Shown in pieces: positions 54,208-62,956 of a DNA stretch of 64,000 bases. Both the position numbers and the translations under genes were made by a program. Positions within the stretch are counted from its first letter, which is position 1. The number at the start of each line of letters is the position of its first letter. The notes beneath the pieces were generated by a model, which saw only the letters and a program-made list of their open reading frames with translations, was not told where the DNA came from and ran no database searches. This DNA is from Methanocella paludicola SANAE (GTDB lineage: Archaea > Halobacteriota > Methanocellia > Methanocellales > Methanocellaceae): positions 1,178,001 through 1,242,000 of the forward strand of contig NC_013665.1 of NCBI RefSeq assembly GCF_000011005.1. Direction: 5' to 3'.

Positions 54208-54702
54208 ATGGAGATGGCCGGTATGGGAAAAACAGGAGAATCGGGCGCTGTCAATGCGCTTCATGATGAGCATATCTACATGACCGTCAAAAGCCTGCTG
54301 ACAATACTTAATAAAATGCGGTCCGACAGGCTGGAGACCTGGTCCGACAAGCTAAAGGGAATATCGAAGATGGAATTGCACATCCTCCTGCTCGTCCAGG
54401 CACAGCCGGACATCGTCCTGGGCGAGATTAAGGACAGGCTCGACGTGCCTAATAGTACTCTAACCGGCGTCATCGACCGCATGGAAAAGCAAGGCCTGGC
54501 CAGGCGCACGATCAGCCCCAGGGACCGCCGCTCATACGGGCTGGAACTCACGGAAAAAGGCAAGGAAGTGCGCAAGGAGCACGACCGTATACTGCTCATG
54601 CTCGCCTCGAATATGCTCGATCCTCTGGACGACCGGGAACGTACGACGTTCATAAGACTCCTATCGAAGATCGCTGACAACATGCATCCGGGAGGCGAAT
54701 AA
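54208..54702 (+). CDS. MarR-family transcriptional regulator
   Basis: A 164-residue dimeric winged-helix regulator. The DNA-binding part is ISKMELHILLLVQAQPDIVLGEIKDRLDVPNSTLTGVIDRMEKQGLARRTISPRDRRSYGLELTEKGKEV. ATG at 54208; an alternative ATG at 54223 (MGKTGES) has GGAG at a good distance. It is followed immediately by a nitrilase-family hydrolase gene, so it may regulate a ligand that hydrolase handles. Confidence 0.92.
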   Translation: MEMAGMGKTGESGAVNALHDEHIYMTVKSLLTILNKMRSDRLETWSDKLKGISKMELHILLLVQAQPDIVLGEIKDRLDVPNSTLTGVIDRMEKQGLARRTISPRDRRSYGLELTEKGKEVRKEHDRILLMLASNMLDPLDDRERTTFIRLLSKIADNMHPGGE

Positions 54703-54703
54703 C

Positions 54704-55675
54704 ACGGCATCAGTAAAAGCTCTCCGCGTCGCCGCCATACAGATGACGTCCCGCCTCGGGATGGTCGAGGAAAATATCGGGCATGCGACCCGGATGATAG
54801 AGGATGCGGCAGGGCAGGGCGCAAAGATGGTCGTGCTGCCGGAGATGTGCATGACCGGGTATACGCTCACCAAGCAGGCCTGGGATATGGCCGAGCCCGC
54901 CGGAGGCCCCATAGAACAGTGGCTTACATCTACATCGAAGCGGCTGGGCATTTACCTGGGAGCAGGGCTGGTCGGGTGCGAAGGCGAGGACTTCTATAAC
55001 ACGTATTTACTGGCCGACCCGCAGGGTAAGGCCATCGGCAGGGTACGAAAGACACAGACAGAATATGACATTTTCAAAGCCGGCGATATGGCCTCCCACG
55101 TCATCGATACCGATATCGGACGCATCGGCGTGGGCATCTGCGCCGATAACCATGTCGTCTTTCTTCCGAAGCTCATGGAAGAAAAAGGCGTGGACATCCT
55201 GTTAATGCCGCATGCGTGGCCGACGCCATACCGTACATCGAAGCTCATATCAGAGCAGGATATCAAAGAGCAGAACGATAATGCCCACGAGTACGCCCTG
55301 CTGTTCTCAATGATACTCGGTATACCGGTAGTCTTCGTCAACCAGGCCGGTCCGATCGAAGGCGGGCGCTGGCCTGGCATACTGGGCAGGGTGCTGACGC
55401 CTGAGTACTTCCGTTACCCGGGCCTGTCGGCCATCGTCGACTCGGACAAGTCTATAAAAGCACAAACCGGACACGATGAGGGCATTATCGTGGCGGACGT
55501 TACGATGGACCCGGCACGCAAGCATAAGGCAGAAATACCTGATTACGGCGGCTGGCTCCACCCCGGGGCATTCCCCATGAGAAAGATCGTCATGCCCCTG
55601 GAGATCTATCGGGGAAAAATAAGCTATAAGCTGAGCGGCGAGCGAAAGCGGAAGGCACTAGCCTGCAACGGCTAG
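54704..55675 (+). CDS. Nitrilase-superfamily carbon-nitrogen hydrolase with apparent ACG start
   Basis: A 323-residue hydrolase. The Glu-Lys-Cys triad is visible: LPEMCMTGY (Glu near 47), IGRVRKTQ (Lys near 116) and GVGICADNH (Cys near 146). The sequence must begin before the first ATG (54743) because ASVKALRVAAIQMTS is the first beta strand of the fold; no ATG, GTG or TTG exists there, but ACG at 54704 stands 8 bases after GGAGG, directly behind the marR stop. Likely an amidase or N-carbamoyl hydrolase; substrate unknown. Confidence 0.86.
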   Translation, partial: TASVKALRVAAIQMTSRLGMVEENIGHATRMIEDAAGQGAKMVVLPEMCMTGYTLTKQAWDMAEPAGGPIEQWLTSTSKRLGIYLGAGLVGCEGEDFYNTYLLADPQGKAIGRVRKTQTEYDIFKAGDMASHVIDTDIGRIGVGICADNHVVFLPKLMEEKGVDILLMPHAWPTPYRTSKLISEQDIKEQNDNAHEYALLFSMILGIPVVFVNQAGPIEGGRWPGILGRVLTPEYFRYPGLSAIVDSDKSIKAQTGHDEGIIVADVTMDPARKHKAEIPDYGGWLHPGAFPMRKIVMPLEIYRGKISYKLSGERKRKALACNG

Positions 55676-55680
55676 GGGCT

Positions 55681-56475
55681 TTAAACGATCTTTTCCAGTT
55701 TTTCATGGACTTCCGGATAAGCGACGTGAGGCCTTTTCGTGACGAAGGCGCTGTCCAGGTCCTCGCAAATGCCGATAGCGATCCGTATCGGTATTCCCAG
55801 CGCCATCCGGTCTTCGGGGAACCAGCAATTCCCTGTCGGGTCCATCGGGCCAATATAAGCCGAATCGCGGGGCGCTTTTTCCGCCAGCCCCGCCGGATAG
55901 GTCAAAATCGTGGCGCATGTCGGGCCCCAGGAGGCCCTTACAGCGTTAAACGTGTCCGTGCTCCTGAAGTGGACCATGCTGCTGAGGTTCCTGATCTGCT
56001 CGCCATTACCATAGCATATTATCGCCTTCACTCCCGGGTCGGCCTCGAGGTCTTCGCAACGCCGGATGACCGTATACGTGCCGGGCGGTGTTACGGCGCC
56101 AAGGGCTTCCTTCGACCTTTTAACGGCGTCGGGGCTGGCTTTCAGGTATTCGGCTTCGCCGTTGCGGAACTCTTTTGTGCCCGTCGAAACGAAAAAGTCG
56201 ATGAGGGGTGCCATCCTACCGTATCCGGTCCAGCCGATGCCGCCCGCGCAGCACCCGGCCAGCGCGCCCTTGCCGAAGTACAGCGGCGGGGATTTTTCTG
56301 ATAGCGAGGCCATGTAGATCGCCTTCGCGAGGCACCGGTCGACGGACGTGATCGGCTTCCCGCCATCGGGCACGCTCTCTGCACCATAGACGCATAACGG
56401 CTGCGTCTTCAATCTTCCTGCGGTCCGGATACGTTCCCCGATCTTTTTTATCGATATTGCGGTCATCATGGTCAT
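55681..56475 (-). CDS. DUF169-family protein
   Basis: A 264-residue protein of the DUF169 (ArCR) family: KTQPLCVYGAESVPDG, DRCLAKAIYMAS, GCCAGGIGWTGYGR, GTYTVIRRCEDLE and VKAIICYGNGEQIRNLSSMVHFRSTDTFNAVRASWGPTCATILTYPAG. Several conserved cysteines (near 48, 75-76) suggest metal or cluster binding. Function unknown; it occurs widely in methanogens and some bacteria. ATG at 56473-56475. It is convergent with the hydrolase gene and divergent from mcm. Confidence 0.82.
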   Translation of the reverse strand: MTMMTAISIKKIGERIRTAGRLKTQPLCVYGAESVPDGGKPITSVDRCLAKAIYMASLSEKSPPLYFGKGALAGCCAGGIGWTGYGRMAPLIDFFVSTGTKEFRNGEAEYLKASPDAVKRSKEALGAVTPPGTYTVIRRCEDLEADPGVKAIICYGNGEQIRNLSSMVHFRSTDTFNAVRASWGPTCATILTYPAGLAEKAPRDSAYIGPMDPTGNCWFPEDRMALGIPIRIAIGICEDLDSAFVTKRPHVAYPEVHEKLEKIV

Positions 56476-56554
56476 CTCAATACTTTCAATATACCCTCGA
56501 AAGCCATATATGTGTAAGGTGGTATATTCTCACTTCCCGACAGGAGTGAGCCCG

Positions 56555-58645
56555 ATGGCGGCGAGCGTCGTATCATCCAAACAAAAATGGAAGGAGTTCT
56601 TTACACGGTACTACAAGCCCGATATCCAGCAGCTTGCGGTATCCGACGCAAAGTCTAAGTCCCTTACCATCGAATTCCAGGAGATTGTTAAATTTGACGT
56701 GCGCCTGTCCGAGGAGCTTCTGAAGAATCCCGATAAAGTCATTAAGGACGCCGAGGACGCGATACCTCTTGTGGACCTGCCCGTCAAGCGGAAAGTGGCG
56801 GCCTTCGTAAGGGTCGTCAGGATACCCCGGAAGACCCAGATCCGCGAGCTAAGGAGCAGCCATATCAACTCGTTCGTATCCATCGAGGGCACTGTCCGTA
56901 AGATCACCGACGTCCGCCCCCGCATCATCGTCGCGGCGTTCGAATGTGCCCGGTGCGGCAACCAGATCTATCTGCCCCAGGAAGGCTCCGGCAAGTTCCT
57001 TGAGCCCTCCTATTGTAGCTGTAACGAGGAGAAAAAGGGCGTTTTCCGGCTGATGTTCAAGGAGTCGACCTTCGAGGACTACCAGCGCATCAAGATCCAG
57101 GAATCCCCGGAGGACCTCAGGGGAGGCGAGCAGCCCCAGACCCTTGATGTCAACGTGAACAACGACCTGTCCGGAGTGCTCACGCCGGGCGAGCGAGTCG
57201 TAGTGAACGGCATCCTGCGCTCGGTGCAAAAAATAAACAAGGATGGCAAGACCGTTTATTTTGAGATCTACGTCGATTGTAATTCGCTCGAGTTCGAGGA
57301 GCAGGAGTTCGACGAGCTTGAGATCACGCCCGAGGAAGAGGAAACCATTCTCAAGCTGGCGAAGGATAAGGACGTATTCAGGAAGATCATCGGCTCGATT
57401 GCGCCCTCTATCTACGGGTATGAGGAAGTTAAAGAGGCTGTAGCCTTACAATTGTTTTCTGGCGTTGTGAAAAATCTGCCCGATGGTACCCGCATCCGGG
57501 GCGATATTCACGTCCTGCTGGTCGGTGACCCGGGTATTGCGAAATCGCAGATACTGCGTTATGTTGTTAATCTTGCGCCTCGTGGCGTTTATGCATCCGG
57601 TAAGAGCGCATCCTCGGCAGGCCTGACCGCGGCGGCCGTCAAGGACGACTTCGACGGAAGCTGGACGCTGGAGGCCGGCGCGCTCGTCCTCGCCGACAAG
57701 GGCATCGCGGCCGTCGATGAGATGGACAAGATGAAATCCGAGGATAGGAGCTCTCTGCACGAGGCAATGGAGAGCCAGACCATCAGCGTCGCGAAGGCGG
57801 GCATACTTGCTACGCTCAAGTGCCGCTGCTCGCTGCTGGGCGCGGCGAACCCGAAGCTCGGGCGCTTCGATGCCTTCGAGAACATCGCCGAGCAGATCAA
57901 CATGCCTCCCTCTCTTATCTCCCGTTTCGACTTGATCTTCATTTTGCAGGACAAGCCGGACGAAAAGCGGGACTCCAGGATCGCGGGGCATATCCTGAAA
58001 TCGCACTACGCCGGAGAGCTCGGGGCACACCGTACGCATAATGCCTCTAGCTTTGTGACCGACGTCGCGGTTAAAGAGGCCCAGAGCCCGATCCTGCCCG
58101 AGATCGACGCCACTCTACTAAGGAAGTACATCGCTTACGCCAAGCGCAACGTATACCCGGTCATGACCGACGAGGCCCGGGAGCGCATCACGAAGTTCTA
58201 CCTTGAATTGCGTAAGCCGGGCGAAGATAAGAACAGCCCCATCGCTGTTACGGCACGACAGCTGGAAGGCCTGGTGCGATTGTCGGAAGCGAGCGCCCGC
58301 ATGCGCCTCAGCGACCGCGTTAACATCGAGGACGTAGAGAGGACCATCGCCATCACCATGTCGAGCCTCAAGCAGGTGGGCACGGACCCGCAGACCGGCA
58401 ACCTGGACATCGACATACTCACGGTCGGCGTGGGCAAGTCCCAGCGCGAGCGCATCAAGGACCTGAAGAACATCATCATGGACCTTGCGAAAGAGTATGG
58501 CTCCGGAGGCGTGCCCCTCGATAAGATCGTGGAGAAGGCGGCCGAGCACGGCCTGACGAAGGATAAAGTAGAAAAAGAGATAAAGAAATTAAAGGAGATT
58601 GGCGAAATATTCGAGCCCAAGGTCGGCTTCTACAGCCATACCTGA
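56555..58645 (+). CDS. mcm: MCM replicative helicase
   Basis: A 696-residue AAA+ helicase that unwinds DNA ahead of the replisome as a hexamer. The N-terminal domain has a zinc ribbon (FECARCGNQIY..SYCSC), and the OB part with DVRPRIIVAA. The motor has Walker A GDPGIAKSQ near 323, Walker B AAVDEMDKM near 385, sensor 1 LGAANPKLGRFD and arginine finger SRFDLIF near 455. The C-terminus is a winged helix. ATG at 56555 follows CAGGAGTGAGC; the upstream open frame is without a ribosome site. Confidence 0.97.
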   Translation: MAASVVSSKQKWKEFFTRYYKPDIQQLAVSDAKSKSLTIEFQEIVKFDVRLSEELLKNPDKVIKDAEDAIPLVDLPVKRKVAAFVRVVRIPRKTQIRELRSSHINSFVSIEGTVRKITDVRPRIIVAAFECARCGNQIYLPQEGSGKFLEPSYCSCNEEKKGVFRLMFKESTFEDYQRIKIQESPEDLRGGEQPQTLDVNVNNDLSGVLTPGERVVVNGILRSVQKINKDGKTVYFEIYVDCNSLEFEEQEFDELEITPEEEETILKLAKDKDVFRKIIGSIAPSIYGYEEVKEAVALQLFSGVVKNLPDGTRIRGDIHVLLVGDPGIAKSQILRYVVNLAPRGVYASGKSASSAGLTAAAVKDDFDGSWTLEAGALVLADKGIAAVDEMDKMKSEDRSSLHEAMESQTISVAKAGILATLKCRCSLLGAANPKLGRFDAFENIAEQINMPPSLISRFDLIFILQDKPDEKRDSRIAGHILKSHYAGELGAHRTHNASSFVTDVAVKEAQSPILPEIDATLLRKYIAYAKRNVYPVMTDEARERITKFYLELRKPGEDKNSPIAVTARQLEGLVRLSEASARMRLSDRVNIEDVERTIAITMSSLKQVGTDPQTGNLDIDILTVGVGKSQRERIKDLKNIIMDLAKEYGSGGVPLDKIVEKAAEHGLTKDKVEKEIKKLKEIGEIFEPKVGFYSHT

Positions 58646-58670
58646 GGCGTGTGAGCGTGGCATCGTGTAC

Positions 58671-58955
58671 ATGAAGGTCTATCATATCGGCGAGGAGGTC
58701 CTCGTGGCGGTCTCCGACGAGAGCTGTCTCGGTAAGGAGTTTACCGAAGGCGATATTCACCTGAAGGTCAATAAGGAGTTCTATGGCGAGGAGCGTGCGG
58801 ATAAGGACGAGGTGGTCTCGGCCCTTTGTGACGCCACCATCGCAAACCTCGTCGGCGAGCAGAGCGTCGCCACCGCCGTCGAGAACGGCTTCGTCAACCC
58901 CTCGGATGTCATTTACATCCAGGGCGTGCCTCACGCTCAAATGGTGTGCATCTAA
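58671..58955 (+). CDS. DUF424-family protein
   Basis: A 94-residue protein conserved in euryarchaea: MKVYHIGEEVLVAVSDESCLGKEF, DIHLKVNKEFYGEE, then ALCDATIANLVGEQSVATAVENGFV and VIYIQGVPHAQ. No function is known. It often lies beside replication or translation genes, here 25 bases after mcm. The ATG at 58671 is the conserved start; a GTG two codons upstream is also in frame. Confidence 0.85.
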   Translation: MKVYHIGEEVLVAVSDESCLGKEFTEGDIHLKVNKEFYGEERADKDEVVSALCDATIANLVGEQSVATAVENGFVNPSDVIYIQGVPHAQMVCI

Positions 58956-59224
58956 GCATTTGCTTAGTACGTAAGCTTTTGCTTATTTTTATAATATCCG
59001 TAATATATGCGGAATTCATTCATTCCACAGAACGATTTCTAATTTCATTACATACAGGATGGCGCAACAGGCCTACGATTAATCTACACAGTTTCAGGCC
59101 AGGGCAATAATAGTAAACATATTTATATTATGAACATTAATTATTTAAGTAATAAGCTAGGATATAAATAACAATGCACGAAATAGCGTTTTATGTGCAT
59201 CGACACTTGGGCCGGTGATTGGAT

Positions 59225-59809
59225 ATGGAGATAGACTTACTCAATAAAAAAATTCTACAGCTTCTACAGAAGGACGGCAGGATCACATACAAGGACATCA
59301 CGAAAGAGATGGACCGGGCCGAATCCACGGTGCGAGAGCGCATCGGCTTCATGGAAGACCAGAAGATCATCGAAGGCTATACGGCTATCATCAACAAGCC
59401 CCGGGTCGGCCTGAACCGGAGTGCCATCCTCTATGCGAGGGTCCCTATATCCAGCTTCGAGGAGATCGCGAACAATCTGAAAGCGGTGAACGGCGTCCTC
59501 CAGATCTACCGGACGAGCGGGGATAAGAACCTGGCGTTCTTCATGGCCGCCACCGATGACGAGGAGCTTAACCGTACTATAAAGAATAAAGTCACGCCCC
59601 TGGGCGTCACTGACATCGAAGTGTCCATCATCCTCGAGGCAGTGCGCGAGATCGCCGAAGTCAATATCCTCAGTGTCGAAGAGAAGAATGAGATGGACGA
59701 GAAGAAGCGCCAGCGCGAGGTCAGCCGCACACAGAAGGCCGTCAAGGGCGAGAAGAAGATCGGCACCGCGCTTGAGAATGCTTTAGAGAACTTCCGGGTC
59801 CAGGTTTAA
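59225..59809 (+). CDS. Lrp/AsnC-family transcriptional regulator
   Basis: A 194-residue regulator: N-terminal HTH (IDLLNKKILQLLQKDGRITYKDITKEMDRAESTVRERIGFME), then the RAM ligand-binding domain (GLNRSAILYARVPISSFEEIANNL and VLQIYRTSGDKNLAFFMAATDDEEL). It has a charged C-terminal extension of ~45 residues (EEKNEMDEKKRQREVSRTQKAVKGEKK) beyond the usual end. ATG at 59225 has GGTGA six bases upstream; a TTG two codons earlier is too close to it. The 270 bases before it are AT-rich and hold only promoter-like sequence. Confidence 0.9.
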   Translation: MEIDLLNKKILQLLQKDGRITYKDITKEMDRAESTVRERIGFMEDQKIIEGYTAIINKPRVGLNRSAILYARVPISSFEEIANNLKAVNGVLQIYRTSGDKNLAFFMAATDDEELNRTIKNKVTPLGVTDIEVSIILEAVREIAEVNILSVEEKNEMDEKKRQREVSRTQKAVKGEKKIGTALENALENFRVQV

Positions 59810-59859
59810 AATTAGCTGTCCACGGGCTTGCCGTGGACTTCACTCTCTTTTTAATATCT

Positions 59860-61149
59860 TTAACTGGTGCCCGCATCGTCATTAAGCCGCAGGTTAATAC
59901 GGTCCTCGAACTGCTTGAGGGCCTTGATCATATCTTCCTGGTTCAGCTTAGTACGGTCCTCGGTCAGAGCGTTAAGCACAGCCTCACGGACTATCAGACG
60001 TAAGTCGGACCCGGCATAGTTCTCGGTCCGGTCCGCCAGCGCGTCGATGTCGAAATCGCCGTCGATCGGGTCGAGCACCAGCTCGAAGATCTTCTTGCGC
60101 ATGTCACGGTCGGGCAGCGGGAACATGACGATCTCGTCGAAACGCCTCCAAACGGCGTTGTCGAGCAGCTTCGGGTGGTTGGTCGCGCCGATGAGCAGGA
60201 CGCCGTCGTTGACCAGGCTGATCTCGTCGATACACTTGAGCAGCGTGTTCACGGCACGCTTGATGGCGGCGTGCTCGTCCGAAGTACGGGTCTTGGCGAC
60301 GAAGTCGAACTCGTCGATGAACAGGATACACGGGCTCAGCTTCTTGGCCAGCTCGAACACCTTATCGATGTTCTTGGACGTCTCGCCCAGGTACTGGGAC
60401 GTGATCATCGAGAGCTTGACCTCGAGGAAGGGCAGCCTCAGGCGGGCGGACATGGCACGGGCCGTGGACGTCTTGCCGGTTCCCGGCGGGCCCACGAAAA
60501 GCAGCTTGCCGATCTCGCGCAGGCCGATCTTACGGAGGTAGTCGCGGTACTGGATGGCCTTGACGATCTTCTCGACCTCGGCCTCCTGTTCGCCCGTCAA
60601 TACGATATCGTCGAGCTTCTGGCCCACTTCTTCCGGCGCCACGATGTGGACGAGCTTGAGCATGTCGATGGAGTCAGCGCCTTCGTCGGCGATGCTCTTG
60701 CTCAGGCCGTCGATCCATTCCCTGCCCGATTCCTTGGTCGGGTTACGGGAGCGTACTTCCTTATAGTCGACGTCGAAGTTGCCGTAATTCTGGTAGTAGA
60801 AGGCCAGGACGGGGTTGTTGTTGATCCGGTCTTTGACGTCCTTCTTGGCGAACCACTTGGTGCCCAGGTCGAGCACTGTGAGCGTGTAGATGGAGCCGAA
60901 CTCGTCGAAGTTGACGAAGGGAAGCGAGGACATGATGTCCTTCGCGTTGTCCAGGCCGTAGATAGCCTTGATATCGGACTCGACGACCTTCATGGGACGG
61001 TTGACTTTTTTCTCCTTGGCGTCCCAGTAGTGCTTTCGGATCTGGGGCGGCAGGTCGTCCTCATCAAGGTTGTTCGAGTTGTTGTAGATCTCAGCGGTTA
61101 ATAGTAATTCTAGAACGTCGAGCACGGCGTTCTCGTTTATGCTTGCCAT
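59860..61149 (-). CDS. AAA+ ATPase, FtsH/CDC48-like module with own N-domain
   Basis: A 429-residue ATPase. The first ~185 residues form an N-terminal domain with no recognised family. The motor has KLLFVGPPGTGKTSTARAM (Walker A near 218), CILFIDEFDFVAKTRTS (Walker B near 275), sensor 1 VLLIGATNHP and arginine finger WRRFDEIVMF, with a lid GSDLRLIVREAVLNAL. This is the classical clade of AAA proteins that remodel or unfold proteins in hexamers. No protease domain. Substrate unknown. ATG at 61147-61149. Confidence 0.85.
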   Translation of the reverse strand: MASINENAVLDVLELLLTAEIYNNSNNLDEDDLPPQIRKHYWDAKEKKVNRPMKVVESDIKAIYGLDNAKDIMSSLPFVNFDEFGSIYTLTVLDLGTKWFAKKDVKDRINNNPVLAFYYQNYGNFDVDYKEVRSRNPTKESGREWIDGLSKSIADEGADSIDMLKLVHIVAPEEVGQKLDDIVLTGEQEAEVEKIVKAIQYRDYLRKIGLREIGKLLFVGPPGTGKTSTARAMSARLRLPFLEVKLSMITSQYLGETSKNIDKVFELAKKLSPCILFIDEFDFVAKTRTSDEHAAIKRAVNTLLKCIDEISLVNDGVLLIGATNHPKLLDNAVWRRFDEIVMFPLPDRDMRKKIFELVLDPIDGDFDIDALADRTENYAGSDLRLIVREAVLNALTEDRTKLNQEDMIKALKQFEDRINLRLNDDAGTS

Positions 61150-61247
61150 GTGTACCTTCCGTGATTTAGGGGTCGTAAATTAGTATTATATATAGAACTT
61201 GTTGATAAAAGCTTCTTTTTAATATACTTTCCGGGGTCCCGGGGAGT

Positions 61248-62051
61248 TCAGTGTATCAGTATCAGCGATATGATCTGCATGAGTATATCGCCGTACACGA
61301 TGGACAGTATGAATCCCAGCGTTATGGGGATGAGGAACGGTATCTTGGGCGTTATCCAGACTTTCGGCCCGATGATGCCCTCGTTCTTCCACTTTGTGAT
61401 CCTGTCGTAGATCTCTTCGCTTATGTCCACCCCGCTGAAGGTGCGCTTAATTTCGGGCTTGCCTTCCGGGGTTTCCAGGTATTTGTGCATGAGGCGCACG
61501 TGCTTGCCCTTAAGGTTCTCAATGCTTGCCTTGTAGCCGGTTAAGGCCATCATGGGGCTTGCGGCCAGCTCGCCGAATGGCACAGTGACCAGGTTATAGA
61601 TCAATATGGCTATTGGTACCACGAGGTTCAGCGCCAGGGCGTTGCCGAAGACGGCCAGCCCAAAGATGATTGAGCGGGACACGCTCGTCAGCGGCAGCGA
61701 TAGGCCGGCTATGTCTATAATCGGATAATACGGGAACATCAGGGCGATGGCCATGAGCGCCTTCGCGTCGGCGCCGCCCAGCCCGCTCATCCCGAAGTAC
61801 TGGAAGAAGTAGAACAGGAAGTACATCAGGACGAAGATGAAGATGATGTTCAAAGCCCACGAGAATACGAGATAATTGTTAAAGTTCAAGCTGTACAACT
61901 GATATAGGCCGAGTACCAGCCCTATGCCGCCCATGATATACCACAGGCGATTGGGGGCACGGCGTATTTTCCAGTCGGTCACGCAGGAATAGCCGAGAAT
62001 GACCAGGCATATGGCGATACGAACGATGTCCAACCATTCCCAACCGTACAT
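61248..62051 (-). CDS. Archaeal prepilin/prearchaellin peptidase (A24)
   Basis: A 267-residue membrane protease that cleaves type IV pilin-like signal peptides, including those of archaella and pili. The two catalytic aspartates are Asp26 in SCVTDWKIRRAPNRLW and Asp95 in GMSGLGGADAKALMAIALMF, a GxGD-like motif with Ala between Gly and Asp. Six or more membrane helices. Between helices is a soluble region with ENLKGKHVRLMHKYLETPEGK. ATG at 62049-62051. No pilin gene is next to it. Confidence 0.85.
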   Translation of the reverse strand: MYGWEWLDIVRIAICLVILGYSCVTDWKIRRAPNRLWYIMGGIGLVLGLYQLYSLNFNNYLVFSWALNIIFIFVLMYFLFYFFQYFGMSGLGGADAKALMAIALMFPYYPIIDIAGLSLPLTSVSRSIIFGLAVFGNALALNLVVPIAILIYNLVTVPFGELAASPMMALTGYKASIENLKGKHVRLMHKYLETPEGKPEIKRTFSGVDISEEIYDRITKWKNEGIIGPKVWITPKIPFLIPITLGFILSIVYGDILMQIISLILIH

Positions 62052-62132
62052 AGCATGGAGATGGTCAGTAAGCTATTTATTCTTTTTTACAGTTTAAAAA
62101 TGGGAGATAAGGGTAATCATTCTCTCAGGGAG

Positions 62133-62417
62133 TCACTCCCTCACCATCTTAATGCACTTGGCGGGACACTCGTTCGCACAGATGCCGCAGCCTTTGCAAT
62201 AGTCGTAGTCGATGTTATAGCCCTTGTCGACGCAGGACTCGGGGCAATACAGGATGCAGTTACCGCAGTCCTTACACTTTTCCCGGTCTACGACGGGCTT
62301 GAACGTCCTCCAGGTGCCGGTCTTGCCGGCGGCCCCGTGCTGGGGCTTCGACGCTGGTGTCAGCGGCATGTCTCCCTTCGCCTTCTTAACGCTCACGAGC
62401 TTAGCCTCCTGCTTCAT
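62133..62417 (-). CDS. porD: 2-oxoacid:ferredoxin oxidoreductase delta subunit (2[4Fe-4S])
   Basis: A 94-residue ferredoxin-like subunit. The two clusters are bound by CKDCGNCILYCPESC and CKGCGICANECPAKC, near residues 50-90. It passes electrons from the oxidoreductase core to ferredoxin. ATG overlaps the stop of porC by four bases. In the gamma-delta-alpha-beta order this suggests pyruvate:ferredoxin oxidoreductase, though 2-oxoisovalerate enzymes have similar subunits. Confidence 0.9.
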   Translation of the reverse strand: MKQEAKLVSVKKAKGDMPLTPASKPQHGAAGKTGTWRTFKPVVDREKCKDCGNCILYCPESCVDKGYNIDYDYCKGCGICANECPAKCIKMVRE

Positions 62418-62956
62418 ACGATCACCTTTTCATAGGCCGCTTCCGCCGCCTTCACGTTGCGCTCGTCGCTGAACATGTCCCTGATAGCTTTTTCCGCGGA
62501 CTCGAGCTTGACCACGCCGAGCTTCGCCATCGCGCCGACTATGGGCGTATTCAGGATCGGGTTACCCGACAGGACGAGGCCCAGCGACAGGGCGATATCC
62601 GTGACATTGACCCTGGCGATCCGGAATTTATTATACTTCGGGTCCTTGAGCTTCTCGCCGTTCTCCGTATTCACGACGAGCAGCCCTCCCTCCTTCAGCC
62701 CGACAGTGACGTCCACCAGGTCCATGATGGTATCATCGAGCACGATGACAATGTCCGGGTTATAGACCTGGCTCACGACCTTGATGTCGTGGTCCGAGAT
62801 GCGCGTGAACGATGTGACCGGCGCTCCGCGGCGCTCGGCGCCATATAGCGGAAAAGCCGTGCCGTACTTGCCTTCAAGGAACGCGGCCTGTGCCAGCAGC
62901 TTCGACGCCGTGACGCCGCCCTGGCCGCCTCTCGAGTGGATGCGTATCTCCAGCAT
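62414..62956 (-). CDS. porC: 2-oxoacid:ferredoxin oxidoreductase gamma subunit
   Basis: A 180-residue subunit of the KGOR/POR gamma type: MLEIRIHSRGGQGGVTASKLLAQAAF, with GTAFPLYGAERRGAPVTSF and VIVLDDTIMDLVDVTVGLKEGG. It binds the CoA side of the enzyme. ATG overlaps the porA stop by one base (TAATG). Confidence 0.92.
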   Translation of the reverse strand: MLEIRIHSRGGQGGVTASKLLAQAAFLEGKYGTAFPLYGAERRGAPVTSFTRISDHDIKVVSQVYNPDIVIVLDDTIMDLVDVTVGLKEGGLLVVNTENGEKLKDPKYNKFRIARVNVTDIALSLGLVLSGNPILNTPIVGAMAKLGVVKLESAEKAIRDMFSDERNVKAAEAAYEKVIV

